NCBI GenBank assembly: GCA_001310555.1
Contig: BAXO01000042.1
Location: forward strand, 1 to 46,677
Direction of reading: 5' to 3'
DNA from: Bacillus sp. JCM 19058
GTDB lineage: Bacteria; Bacillota; Bacilli; Bacillales_H; Bacillaceae_D
Length of the DNA stretch: 46,677 nucleotides
Below the pieces are notes generated by a model, which was not told where the DNA came from, made no database searches, and saw only the letters and a list, made by a program, of their open reading frames with translations. Of this stretch, positions 11,098 to 21,965 are shown in pieces (position 1 is the first letter of the stretch; each line of letters begins with the position of its first letter). Made by a program: the position numbers and the translations under genes.

Positions 11098-12871
11098 CTA
11101 AAACCAAACCGCATAAACGATACTTACTGTCGTGAGAAAACAGAGAATACTTAACGGAATTCCCACCTTGATGTAATCCGAGAAGCGATATCCTCCTGAG
11201 CCGTAAACGATTAAATTTGTCTGATAGCCAATCGGCGTCATGAAACAGCATGATGCTGAAATTGTTATTGTAACAAAGAAAGGAAGCGGATCGGCTCCAA
11301 ACTGCTTGGCCGCCGAGAAAGCAATGGGAAACATTAACGCAGCCGCTGCATTGTTTGTCATCAATTCCGTAAATAACGTCGTAAGCAAATAAAGGGCGAC
11401 TAATAGACCAAGGACTCCAACGCCTGCGGTTAATTTAAGCAAATTCCCGGCGAGCCAATTTGCTGCTCCGGATTGTTCCAACCCTGCACCAATTCCGATC
11501 GCACAGGCAATAATGAGTAGTACATTCCATTGAATCGATTTTTTTCGCTTCTTCGATGGAAAGAATGCGCATCGCGATCAAAGCGATGACTGCAAACAGC
11601 TGATTCCAGCATCGTTAGCACGTTTGCAACGACGAGTACAATCATGAGGAGCAATAGCACGAGAGTTACGATCGGATGCTTACCTCGATTCATTTCTGGC
11701 AAATCGACTGACGTGATGACGTAAAAGTCTGACATCGTTCTCCATTTAGCGATAAAGTCATCCTTTGCTAAAAGCAGCAATGTATCTCCCGGCTTTAACC
11801 GAATCTCTCCAATTTTATTCGCTATTCTTTCCTGATTGCGATGAACGGCGACGACTCCTGCTTGATAGCGGCTGCGGAATCGATTCTGCTTAATCGTCTT
11901 CCCGACAATTGGCGAATGCTGCGAAACTACAGCTTCAACCAAGCGCCCGTTCCCGTTCTTGAGCTCGTTAAAGGAAAGCCTTGTCCCAGTTTCCAGCCTT
12001 AAACCCGGATTTTCCTGTAAATCGACAATCGTCGAAACAGCACCAGTAAAAATCAGTCGGTCACCTTCCTGTAATACATGATCCGAAGGAACAGGATAAA
12101 GGCGATTTTCTCCTCTAATAATCGCAATCAGATATACGCCTTCCAAGTTACGCAAGCCTGCCTCCTTTACCGTTCGATCCGCAATTGAGCCTCCACGTCT
12201 AACAGTCGCCTCTATTAAGAATTCCTTTGTTCTTACATTCAATTCTTTTTCGGATTGTGGACGCCTTTCCGGGAGAATGCGGTAGCCGATCGTAGCGATA
12301 AATGCAGTCCCAACGAGTACCAACGGAGCTCCGACTATCGCTAGTTGGAACATCGAATAGCCTTCTAACCCTTGTTCAATCATCATGCCATGAATTAGTA
12401 CATTGGTTGACGTTCCAATTAGCGTCATAGTCCCGCCTAGAATAACGGCATAGGATAAAGGCAGCAGCAGCTTAGAAGGAAACAGGTTGTATTTTAAGCA
12501 CCAGTCTCTTACTTCAGGAGTAAACATCACGACAAGCGGTGTATTATTAAGAAAGGCTGATAGTCCGGCGACTGGTAGCATTAAACGCGCAAGTAAATAA
12601 CTCGAATCAGCTTTTGTCCAAGCACAAAATGAACGACGTATTTAAGAATACCGCTTTGCTGAACAGCTCTTGCTACGATGAACAGCAAAGCTACTGTAAA
12701 CATTCCTTCATTCGAAAACCCTCGCAAAGCAGCGGCGGGAGAAATGACACCGAGTAAAAATAATGCAGCTAACGAGTTGAGCATGATCAGATGAGGCCGA
12801 GCGATTTCGTTTACCATCGCCACCATCATGAAACCGATGACGATTAAAACGATGACGATCTGAATGTCCAT
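11098..12871 (-). CDS. SLC13/DASS-family permease with TrkA-C domains, frameshifted
   Basis: A sodium/anion symporter-type membrane protein of about 590 residues. The N-terminal membrane half contains the SLC13-type segment NNTPLVVMFTP and GTSTNVLIHG. Two central cytosolic TrkA-C-like regions follow (around EGVYLIAIIRGENRLYPVP and AGVVAVHRNQERIANKIG). The C-terminal half repeats the pattern with MTNNAAAALMFPIAF and SCCFMTPIGYQTNLIVYG. This architecture is common in putative sulfate permeases, and the gene follows ATP sulfurylase, which supports sulfate as substrate. Breaks lie near 12612-12615, 11600 and 11540-11546. Start ATG 12871 follows AAGGAG. Confidence 0.85.
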
Positions 12872-12979
12872 AACCTATGTCGGCTCCTTATCTGTTTGAA
12901 AGTGGCTTAGCGCGTGTAATGACAGTAAACACCGGGAAGCCAAAGCCTGTCCTAGGAGCATGCTTGATCCTTGACTGCA

Positions 12980-14162
12980 TTACACCAAATCACGAATGAG
13001 GACGTCCGCAACTTCAGCTCTAGTGAATTCAGCTGGTGGACGTTGACCGTTTCGCAGCATCTCTCTCACCATTGTTCCGCTCAAAATTAGTCGTTCCTGC
13101 TCGCCGTGCGGACACGTTTTCGTCGAAGCCATACCGCCGCATTTTTGGCAATAGAAGCTATGCTCAAAAAAAATAATGGTTCAATCCCGATCTCGGCTCT
13201 GCTAAATTGCTGAAAGATTTCCTGTGCGCATAGGTGCCGTAGTAATTCCCGACGCCAGCATGATCCCTTCCGACAATAAAATGAGTGCAGCCATAGTTTT
13301 TGCGGACTAAAGCATGAAAGATCGCTTCTCTTGGACCTGCATACCGCATTGCTGCCGGAAAAATCGCTAGTTGAACCCTCTCCTGTGGGTAATAATGCTT
13401 CAATAATACCTGATAGCTTTCCATTCGCGTTTTAGCCGGAATGTCGTCTGATTTCGTTTCGCCGACTAAGGGATTTAACAATAAACCGTCGACGATTTCG
13501 AGCGCTGTTTTTTGAATATATTCGTGCGCGCGATGGACCGGGTTCCTCGTCTGGAAGCCGACGATTGTGTTCCAGCCTGCCTCGCGAAATTTCTTTCTCG
13601 TTTCCAGCGGGTCATAATAAAATCGTTCAAATGGATGGTGAGAAGGACGATTCAGTAATTGGATCGAACCGGCAAGATTGCAGCTCCCCTTTCGAAATAC
13701 TTGCCGGACACCGGGATGTTCTGGCTCTGTAGTTCCGTAAACAAGTGAGGCTTCAACTGAAGGCTCAAAGCCATAGATTTCGTTTAACTGCAGCAATCCA
13801 TAGAGCGTATGATCCTCACCTTTTAACGCTATCGTATCGCCAATCGCAAAGGATGCCGCCTGTTCGGAGGTTACTGATAATGTAATCGGCAAGCTCCAAA
13901 CCGTTCCGTCAACCAAACGCATCGTTTCGAGCACCTGTCGATAATCGGCACTCCCCATAAACCCAGTTAACGGGCTATATGCGCCGATCGCAATCAGCTC
14001 CAAATCGGACAATGACCACGGTGAAAGGATGAGAGCTGGGAGGCCACGGGCATCCTCCAGCGCATCTGCGCGCTCCTTCCCGCTTAAAAGGCGGTTTATT
14101 AGCTTGCCTCCATGAGCAGCAATGCCGTTATCGAATGGCTTCAATGTCTGCTGGTGGTTCAC
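12980..14162 (-). CDS. sat: Sulfate adenylyltransferase (ATP sulfurylase), frameshifted
   Basis: Activates sulfate with ATP to adenosine 5'-phosphosulfate, the first step of sulfate assimilation. Hallmarks: YSPLTGFMG near residue 62, [14 protein letters not shown] (catalytic QTRNPxHRxHE), [12 protein letters not shown], and [11 protein letters not shown]; a C-terminal Cys-x2-Cys/His cluster (FYCQKCGG) matches bacterial single-domain Sat. About 394 residues. It starts with GTG overlapping the stop of the upstream hydrolase gene (GTGA), so the two are translationally coupled. No APS kinase or reductase is in the window. Breaks at about 13223 (one base missing) and the A8 run at 13166-13173. Confidence 0.92.
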
Positions 14163-15561
14163 CTGTGCCTCACCCCTTTCATTTGTTCATGCAGCCGATC
14201 AAACCTTTCCCTGCTAGGGTTCTCCTGCCATTCCTCCCAGGATAAACCAACCTCTGCCAAGATTCGCTCGATCCGTTTTTTGAACGGCAACCCTTGCTTT
14301 TTTAGCACTTCCTTTATTGGGTCCTGTTCTCCTTTTAACTTCTCGTTGACCCATTGCTCTAGTAAACGCTCCATTTTTTTTTACTTGCATCGGTTCTGCT
14401 TCAGCTAGATTTTTCGTCTCCTCTGGATCCTCATTTAGGTTGAAGAGCTCTATTTTAGGCCGTTGGAAAAGTCCAGCATCCATCGTTTGAATCAGCTTAA
14501 AATCTAATGTCCGTAGACCGCGACTTGCCTGCCAAGCGCATTCGCTCAAATAGACATACTTATGCGTTTCCGATTTTTTTCCTTCAATCGTTTGCCACAG
14601 GCTCTTTCCATCCATCCTCTCCGGCAATGGTAAATGCAAGGCATCGAGAATCGTTGGCATCAAATCCACCTGCTGAACCTGACCTTTTACTCGCTTTTGC
14701 GGCGAAATAGACCCTGGCCAGCGCATAATGAGTGGCACTCGTACCGTCGGATCGTACAAGCCGCAATGATCCCAGAAGATTTGATGCTCAGTCAAGCTTT
14801 CCCCATGATCGCCAAATAAAATCATGAACGTGTCCTCATAAATGCCTAATTCCATTAAGAACGAATCCAGTTCTTTGATGAGGTCATCCAAATAACGGAT
14901 TTCTGCATCGTACAGGGCATTAATATAATTTGCATCTCGAATAGGACCGAGCAAATCAAAATGATGATGCTTAAAAAAACGGATAGGCCAGATGATTGTA
15001 AGCTGGCTCAATACTATTATGAATCGCCGCAAACGGATCCCGATCGCTTGGATAAAACTGCGGAATATATTCCTTCGGTGGGAGGTACGGCGTATGAGGA
15101 TCCCAATAGTGGAGAAACAAGAAAAAAATCTTCATCCTTGTGCTCCTTAAGCCACGCTTTGCCAAATCATTTACTTTGCGCCCATCGATCCAGCGAGTGC
15201 CTCCAACTGAATTAATATAGTATTGATAACCACGGGCAAACCATTCCTGCATATGGTACATGTTATCAACCGCCGCTGTCGTATACCCTGCATCTCTCAA
15301 AAGGGTCGGGAGCCATTCCACCGATTTAGGCAAAAAAACTCAAATCGGAACCATGAGAAACGACCCCCGTAGTCAGCCCGACTTACCAGTAAAGATGCCA
15401 GTATGCGCGACCTCCGTCGGAATATCAGCAGCAAATGCTTGCTCAAACAAAACACCCTCTGAAGCAATCTGGTCCAAATAAGGACTCGTATTGTAGTGAT
15501 ACCCGTAACAGCCTAAATGATCCGCTCGCAAAGTATCTATTGAAATAAAAATAATTTTCAC
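14159..15561 (-). CDS. Sulfatase-fold hydrolase 1 (alkaline phosphatase superfamily), heavily frameshifted
   Basis: About 467 residues of the sulfatase (PF00884) fold. The N-terminus [14 protein letters not shown] gives the first metal site; [13 protein letters not shown] gives the second; [10 protein letters not shown] and [10 protein letters not shown] are family landmarks. Where sulfatases have Cys/Ser-x-Pro-Ser-Arg, this protein reads TEVAH (Thr about 49) before FTG, so the formylglycine residue and Arg are absent. It may be a phosphodiesterase or phosphatase-like member rather than a sulfatase. At least six breaks: about 15375, 15332-15338, 15150, 15122-15128, 14973-14979 and 14374-14382. 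The 15150 and 15122 changes compensate each other. No signal peptide, so cytosolic. Confidence 0.8.
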
Positions 15562-15711
15562 AGATATCCCTCGCTTAACTCTGTCTTTTATATGCTTATC
15601 TTAATTGCTCGATGTTTTTGCATCATTGCCGATTCAGCCTTCTTGATGGCTAATTAAGCCTTTTGTTCATATTCGTAACGGTGTAGCGAGAGCTCGCTTG
15701 GCGGTATTCGT

Positions 15712-16639
15712 TTATGTCACTTGACTTTTATCGTATTGGAAATAGTCTGCTTTTGCCTTCGTGCGATATTTTCCTGGAGGCGTATTAACAAAGCGCAGAA
15801 ATAAGCGGGTAAAAAAAAGGCGGGGTCATCATACCCCACTTTTCCGGCAATCGTAATGACTTTGTCATTGGTCGTTAACAGGAAATGCTTTGCCCGCTCC
15901 ACCCGAATATGCTGCACCATTTCAATGACAGTTCGATTCGTCTCTTGTTTAAAGATCCGATTTAATTGGCGCGTACTAATATTAAACATCTCACAAATTG
16001 TTTCAACGCTAAGTTTTTGGTTATAATGGCGCTCCAAATACCCACAAATGCGTTTAACGAGCAACTGATGATCGCTAATGCATGCAGCTGCCAGTCGTTT
16101 GGAATTCTGTTCCTGATAGAAGCGGGAAAGCAAAATTAGCAATTCAACTAACTGTAAGCGAATGATTTTGCAATAGCCGGTTCGCTTTTCATGAAACTCA
16201 TTGATCATAGCCTCCAAGATGAGTAGCAGTTGGTTTCCGTTATTGTGCAAGTTCAAACGGTGATGGAACCTTTCCTGATCGTCAAGAAAAGGATGAACGT
16301 AAAAATAATCCATCGACTGCGAAATCCCAACCTCCCTTAGCCAGGATTTTTCAATTAATGCCGGAATAAAGAGACAATTGACAATTTCAAGCTTTTCGCC
16401 CACATTTACTTCATACGTATGGCTTTCACCAGGATTAATAATGAAAACGTCTCCTGCCGATATTTGATAGCGGTGATTTTCAAACAAATGTACGGCATGG
16501 CCACTAATGACATAGATGAGTTCAACGAATTCATGGCTATGGACGGGCGGGCCATTATCAGCAGTGTGGATCGTTCGCTCAATCCAAAATGGAAATGCCG
16601 TCTCCTTTAAAAATCTGCAGTTGAATATCTCGTATTCAT
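15712..16639 (-). CDS. AraC-family transcriptional regulator 1, frameshifted
   Basis: About 308 residues: an N-terminal cupin sugar-sensing domain (HSHEFVELIYVISGHAVH, ISAGDVFIINPGESHTYEV) and a C-terminal double helix-turn-helix (LSVETICEMFNISTRQLNRIFKQ, then KVGYDDPAFF). Likely activates the following hydrolase-sat-permease genes or the upstream catabolic operon in response to a sugar. I extend the start to the ATG at 16639, which has GAGGTG upstream, by bridging a short T run near 16610; the C-terminus is recovered by bridging the A8 run at 15811-15818. The gap to the next gene is 150 nt. Confidence 0.85.
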
Positions 16640-16995
16640 CCCTTCACCTCTTGGTCAGATTTTTAAATCATTCCTTCTAAGCTATTAAAAGCCATTTTTA
16701 CACTTGCGGATATAAGGAAGTGCTCGGAGTTGAATTCGGCCCGGTGAAGAAGGCACTCTTCCTGTCATGCTATATCTATGGATGACTGCACTCCAATGGT
16801 ATTGTCAACCTTTTAGTGAACTCATCTTGGCAAGCTGCACCGTCAGGGGAGCAAAGGAATCTACTCACCCGATGAACCAATGAATCCGAAAAGGCTTCCA
16901 CAGTCCTACCGGGTCGATATTCCGTCATTCTTATCTTTAAACTATAAATTTGGATCGTGCAGACCCTTGTTTCATCAATCGCTTCGGCTGCTGCC
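16640..16995. other. Intergenic region upstream of AraC regulator 1
   Basis: About 355 bases between the TIM-barrel gene stop and the regulator start. An 80-codon minus-strand frame (16776-17018) overlaps the end of the TIM-barrel gene but lacks a ribosome site and any family feature. No terminator hairpin with a U-tract was recognised. The regulator promoter presumably lies here. Confidence 0.35.
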
Positions 16996-17831
16996 TTAAT
17001 TAAATGCCGATTCCCCATTTCTGCTTAACGCCAGTACTCGATCGCGAACGCTGCATACGTTTTCAATCGTTACGTATTCCAAGATAAACGGGAGTCCATC
17101 AGTGTTTTGATGATACAGCTCAAGAAAATATGGCCAGTTAATATCACCGTCACCGACGATCCTACCTTTTGCATCGTTGACTTTCCGATCCTTGCCATGA
17201 AAATAGGCAATATGCTCGGCCAAATAAGCAAACATCTCCTTTTCTGTATTGTTTGCAATCAAATTGGCCGGATCAAGCAAAACCTTCAACCGTTCCGAAC
17301 CTACTTGCTCGATAAAATCTGCTGTTCGCTTCGCGCTCGGAACGACATCGAGCACACAAGCTCAAGCGCCACCTCCACCCGATATTGCTCCGCTTTTTGC
17401 GTTAGCCATTTGAAGACAGCTAATAGACGGCCGAAATCCTCTTCATAGTAATCGGCACGAATCCCCCTCTCTCCCTGCACAAAGCCACATTCTGTCGCGA
17501 CAACCGGAATTTGGTTCAAGGAAGCGATTTGCATGTGACGTTCGAAATAAGCGAGGTTTTTTTCGAGCTCCTTCTCATCTGGTTCAAGCAAATTAGTAAA
17601 AACGCCGAGTGAGGCAACTTCAACTCCGTGCGCCCGATAAACGTCAACAATCTCCTGACTTTTTTGATCGGTTAGATGACTCAGCTCAGATCGTCCGTTA
17701 TACACCCAATAATCCGAATCGACTTGAGAAAAGCAGAGCTCTGTCCACTTGAAACGATTTTCGCTCAAGTAGCGAGCGACCTCCCTATTACTCATTTGTG
17801 GAAAGCTTCGCGACACGACACCGATATCCAT
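16996..17831 (-). CDS. Sugar isomerase/epimerase-type TIM barrel 1, frameshifted
   Basis: A xylose-isomerase-like TIM barrel (PF01261) of about 278 residues, cytosolic. It starts MDIGVVSRSF, runs through VASLGVFTNLLEP and AYFERHMQIASLNQIPVVATECG, and has metal-site segments VALE, LLDPANL, IAYFHGKD and FILEYV. Such enzymes isomerise or epimerise keto-sugars, or act on inositol-type and sugar-acid intermediates; the substrate is unknown. One break near 17355-17365 joins VALE to DVVPSAKRTADF. It begins 3 nt after the small membrane-protein gene, so it ends the long minus-strand operon. Confidence 0.82.
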
Positions 17832-17833
17832 AA

Positions 17834-18037
17834 TTACTCCCTGCCTTTCAATGAATGATTATGCCTCTTACGGCGAGGTATGTGTTCCCGATTCCAGAAG
17901 GCGATACAAAATAAAGCGATTGCAAGAAGACTTTGGCTAAAAACAAGTGCTGCCCCGAGCAGATCGATATAGCCTAAGGAGGCATAGAGAATATAGATTT
18001 GCGTGAAAACAAGCAAAAACAATTGAACGCTTGTCAA
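17834..18037 (-). CDS. Small two-helix membrane protein C
   Basis: A 67-residue hydrophobic protein (QLFLLVFTQIYILYASLGYI and LLGAALVFSQSLLAIALFCI) ending in a basic tail (RRKRH). The visible start is TTG; the frame stays open upstream through EQKRLRRKF without a good start, so the true N-terminus may lie before 18037. It is packed between another small membrane protein gene and the TIM-barrel gene, 3 nt from the latter. I do not recognise a family. Confidence 0.55.
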   Translation of the reverse strand: MTSVQLFLLVFTQIYILYASLGYIDLLGAALVFSQSLLAIALFCIAFWNREHIPRRKRHNHSLKGRE

Positions 18038-18069
18038 TAAGCAAAATTTCCGCCTTAATCTTTTTTGCT

Positions 18070-18317
18070 CTATCCCTTTTTATAATCGTATTGACTGAAT
18101 AGCACTAGAACGAGCCAAAGTATTCCATATAAAATGAAGCTGAAATAATCGATCGCTTGCCACGACCATGGATTAATCGTACTATTGGTCAAGAATACGA
18201 ATGTGGCATCACGTAATAAAAACCAATTTATTAATCCGAGCGCCCCCGTAACGGCGGCTAGAAAATAAGAGCTAGAAGTGTGAGCACTGCTTTCTTTCTG
18301 CCCGTCCTTCTGGTCAT
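18070..18317 (-). CDS. Small two-helix membrane protein B, frameshifted
   Basis: Starts at an ATG that overlaps the stop of the upstream gene (ATGA). The product, about 82 residues, has a basic N-terminus ([10 protein letters not shown]), a first helix (VLTLLALIFLAAVTGALGLI) and a second (FSFILYGILWLVLVLFS), ending YDYKKG. One T is missing near 18265; without it the frame stops after LALIF. This gene has no long uninterrupted frame and would be missed by ordinary gene calling. Family not recognised; conserved placement after the importer ATPase suggests an accessory role. Confidence 0.5.
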
Positions 18318-18703
18318 AACTTCTGCTCCTCCCATTCCTGACGTATCGTTTCGAGCTGAAGCGCGATTTGCTTACGAGTAATTTCGCTATCGATGAGACT
18401 CGTTTGTTTAATATAACGCTCTAGCTGATACAGGCGGGATAAATACGTTTGTTGGGCCTTTTTTTTGTATTCGTGCGATGCGCTGTTCGCTCGAATTACG
18501 AGCTCGTAATCTTTGAATTTTTTTTATCATATTTCATGGACCATTGACGAGGGGCTTCTCCGGAATTCATAATTTCTTCGATGCTCCCATGCTTTTCCCC
18601 AACGATTTTTTTTGACGAGAAATTGTACATACCAAATGGTTCCGATCGTAAATAAAACAAAAGCAATTAGCGATATGAGCAAGGTTAAAGCAAGCGAGGT
18701 CAT
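18314..18703 (-). CDS. Membrane-anchored coiled-coil-like protein A, frameshifted
   Basis: About 129 residues. An N-terminal membrane helix ([20 protein letters not shown]) is followed by a charged, probably helical cytosolic part ([49 protein letters not shown]). It starts at an ATG overlapping the stop of the ATPase gene (ATGA) and ends overlapping the next small gene (ATGA), so the three are translationally coupled. Frame breaks are the T8 runs at 18606-18613 and 18518-18525. I do not recognise the family; coupling to the importer is the only functional hint. Confidence 0.55.
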
Positions 18704-19717
18704 CGAGCACTAACCGTTCCTTGAAGCTCGAGCTCTTCAGCGAAATGGCAGGCTGAAAAATGGCCGGGAGCTTGTTCTTGCAGAACCGGTGCCTCGTGCT
18801 TGCATATATCTTTTGCGTATTTGCAGCGTGGGTGAAAATAACAGCCCGAAGGAGGCTCAGCCGGGTTTGGCACTTCCCCCTTTAAAATAATCCGTTCTGC
18901 TTGAATGCGCGGATCCGTCGTCGGTTTTGCAGACAGCAGCGCCTCTGTATATGGGTGCCGCGGTCGCTTAAATAGCTCTTCCGTTGAAGCCATTTCAACC
19001 ATTTTTCCGACATACATGACCCCGACGCGATCAGAAATATGTTCGATCACTCCCAAATCATGTGAGATGAACAAATAGCTAAGGTTTAGCTTCTCCTGTA
19101 ATTCCTGAAGCAGATTCAGAATTTGCGCTTGGACGGAAACGTCGAGGGCTGATACGGCCTCGTCGCAAACGATTAATTTCGGATCGAGCGCCAAGCACGG
19201 GCAATGCCGATCCTTTGGCGTTGCCCACCACTAAACGCATGAGGATAGCGTTCTAAATGCATGCTATTTAAACCGACCAGTTCCATCAGCTCCCGCACTC
19301 GATTTTTTAAGCTTCCCCTTTAGCGATGTTATAGCAAACTAGCGGCTCGCCAACGATATTCAGAACGGTCATCCGTGGATTTAAGGATGAATAGGGATCT
19401 TGAAAATCATTTGCATTTCCTTCCGCACCCTTCTAAGCTCCTGATTTTCCAAGGCGGTTATCTCGACAATATCGCCATCCTCCTCTTTAAACCTTGCTGC
19501 TCCTCCGGTAGGCTCGATCGCGCGCAAAATGCAACGACCTAAAGTAGTTTTTCCACAGCCCGACTCTCCCACTAGGCCAAACGTTTCCCCTTCGTTAATA
19601 TAGAAATTGACGTCATCTACGGCTTTCACATGGCCAACGATTCGTTTAAAAAAACCCCTTCTTGATCGGAAAGTGCTTTTGAAAGTCTTCTACTTCTAAT
19701 AAGCAATTCTCTTCCAT
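18700..19717 (-). CDS. Opp/Dpp-type ABC importer ATPase (OppF-like), frameshifted
   Basis: ATP-hydrolysing subunit of an oligopeptide/oligosaccharide-type importer, on the inner face of the membrane. Walker A is [12 protein letters not shown], the signature is [14 protein letters not shown], Walker B is [12 protein letters not shown], and the His switch is LFISHDLG. The C-terminal oligopeptide extension with the cysteine cluster ([20 protein letters not shown]) is present; that cluster in this subfamily can bind Fe-S. About 338 residues, normal. Start ATG 19717 lies 4 nt after the OppD-like stop. Breaks near 19645-19651 (A7), 19393, 19309 and 19200. Confidence 0.88.
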
Positions 19718-19721
19718 TGCC

Positions 19722-20778
19722 CTACACCTCTTCCTCGATTTCATTCCAACGAATACAGCGAACCTTATGGCCACCCTTTACCTCTTTCAGCGGAATATCC
19801 TTGACATTACAAACGCCTTTCTTGGCAAAACTACAGCGAGAAAAAAAAGCGGCATCCCTCAGGAAGGTTAATCGGAGTCGGAACATTGCCCTTAATCGCC
19901 TGCAATCGCTCATTCCGCTTTGCCATGGAAGGCATCGACTTTAACAACGCCTTTGTATATGGATGAAGAGGCTCGTGGAATAAAGAATCGACATCAGTAT
20001 ATTCGACAATTTCACCTAAATACATGACCGCCACTTCATCTGCCATTTCCGCAATGACTCCTAAATCATGCGTAATAAAAATAACAGCTGTATTTAACCG
20101 CTCTTTCAAATGATTAATAAGCTGGAGAACTTGCGCTTGTACTGTGACATCCAAAGCAGTTGTCGGTTCATCAGCGATTAAGATCGACGGATTACAGGAA
20201 AGAGCCATAGCAATCATCGCCCGCTGCCGCATGCCCCCGGAAAGCTCGTGCGGATATTGCTCATAACGTTGGGCGGGGTTGGACATGCCGACCTTTTGAA
20301 GCGATTCAATCGCAAGCTCCTTTGCTTTGCTTTGCTCGACCTGATTATGAAGCAAAATCGCCTCTGAAATTTGATTGCCAATCGTATAAATTGGGGAAAA
20401 CGCTTTCATCGGTTCTTGAAAGATCATTGCAATTTCGCCGCCGCGGATATCTCGTAGCTCTACACTGTTTTTACGCATGTCAATAATATTGGCAATTTGG
20501 TGAGCTTTTTCCTTCCTCCTTCTCCGCAGCAAGACCTCACCGTCCAGTGTGGCGATCGGAGGTGTTATTCGCATGAGCGCCTGCGATGCGACACTTTTTC
20601 CGCTGCCGCTTTCGCCAACAATGCCTAGTGTCCTCCCTTGTTTTAAGGAAAAGCTGACACCATCAACAGCCTTAAGTAGACCTTCATCCAGCTGTAGGTG
20701 CGCCTTTAAGTTCCTAACTTCCAAAACCGTATCGGGAGCCAATTCAATCGGTGTCCCTTCTACTGTGTGATTTGTCAT
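19722..20778 (-). CDS. Opp/Dpp-type ABC importer ATPase (OppD-like), frameshifted
   Basis: Partner ATPase of the importer. Walker [14 protein letters not shown]-loop [12 protein letters not shown], signature [15 protein letters not shown], Walker [13 protein letters not shown] and His switch FITHDLG are all visible. The C-terminal extension has [12 protein letters not shown] and a Cys-x6-Cys pattern. About 351 residues. I start at the ATG at 20778 (MTNHTVEG), shortly after the permease stop; the longer open frame upstream runs through the permease gene. One break: the A8 run near 19840-19847, expected seven. Confidence 0.9.
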
Positions 20779-20795
20779 CACCCAACACTCCTTAT

Positions 20796-21965
20796 TTAAT
20801 ACGGATCGGCCGCATCTCGAAGCCCATCTCCCAAAAAGTTGAACATAAGTACCGCAAAGACGACAAAGGCTGAAGGCCATAATAACCAGGGATGATGAGC
20901 CAATGCTTCAAGCGTTTGGGCATCCTGCAACAGCGTTCCCCAGCTAACCACCGGCGGCTGTAACCCTAGTCCTAAAAAGCTTAATGCCGTCTCTCCTAAT
21001 ATGACTCCTGGTATTGAAATCGTGATACTGACGATAATATAGCTAGAAAATGAAGGAATCAAATGCTTTCTGATTATCCTTGCATTACTTGCGCCCGAAA
21101 GCCGTGCGGCCATTGTGAAATCCTCTTCCCTTAATGAAAGCAGCTTCCCTCTGACGACCCTTGCTAAATCAGTCCAGCCTATAATCGAGAAAATAATCAC
21201 CATTCCTAAATAAATTTGCACAGACGACCAATCCCGAGGTAATGCTGCCGCTAAGGCCATCCAAAGCGGAATCGTTGGAATACACAAAATTAAATCAATT
21301 AACCGCTGGATAATCGTATCTGTTATCCCTCCTAAATACCCCGAGAGCCCGCCAAGAATGAGCCCGATCATCAAGGTAAATACGATTCCGACAAAACCGA
21401 AGGAAAGAGAGGTACGTGAAGCATAAAGCGTTCGAGTGAATAAATCCCGTCCTAATTGATCGCTACCCATTAGAAAAAAAATGGGGCTTCCGCATCGGCG
21501 ACTCCGATAAAATGAATATTTGTTTCAAACAATCCGTAAAAGCTATAGCTGTGGCCACGAGTAAAAAAACTGAAGGTAATGTCTCTTCGAGCGATCCTCG
21601 ACAAAAGAACGGCGAAACGTTTCTTGATCCGTTTCCATCGACAAATCGTAAACAAACGGTCTAAAGCTAAAGCCCACCTCCGGGTCATAAAAGCGAATCA
21701 ATTGCGGCGGTGCATGGCGGTAATCCGAATTTCGTTCTCCGGGTACTGTCGGACTGAGAAACTGACAAAAGAAAGCAACAGCAAACAGCAGCAATAATAA
21801 TGGACCGGCGATCATCGCTGCTTTATGCTTACGGAATTTCCACCAAATCAGCTGCCATTGCGTAGCTATTTGATACGTTTCTTCCCGTTTTCCGATTTCG
21901 TCGGAAGGCTCAAGACTGTTTGGCGGTAATGGCGTTTGTGTTTGTTTTTGCATCTTTGGACTCAT
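20796..21965 (-). CDS. Opp/Dpp-type ABC importer permease (OppC-like), frameshifted
   Basis: Inner-membrane permease of about 388 residues. It has a long cytosolic N-terminus, a first helix (MIAGPLLLLLFAVAFFCQF), a large extracytosolic loop ending FGLFETNIHFIGVA-type sequence and MGSDQLGRDLFTR, then the binding-protein-dependent transport core with the EAA-type motif (AARLSGASNARIIRKHLIPS). Start ATG 21965 follows GGAGG and overlaps the OppB-like stop (ATGA). Breaks: A7 at about 21565-21571 and A8 at 21474-21481; each run should be six. Confidence 0.88.

Noticed and set aside
14159..15561. Calling this gene an arylsulfatase
   Set aside because: The Cys/Ser of the formylglycine motif is replaced by Thr, so only the fold is supported.
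16776..17018. 80-codon minus-strand frame after the TIM-barrel gene
   Set aside because: It overlaps the end of that gene, has no ribosome site and no recognisable motif.
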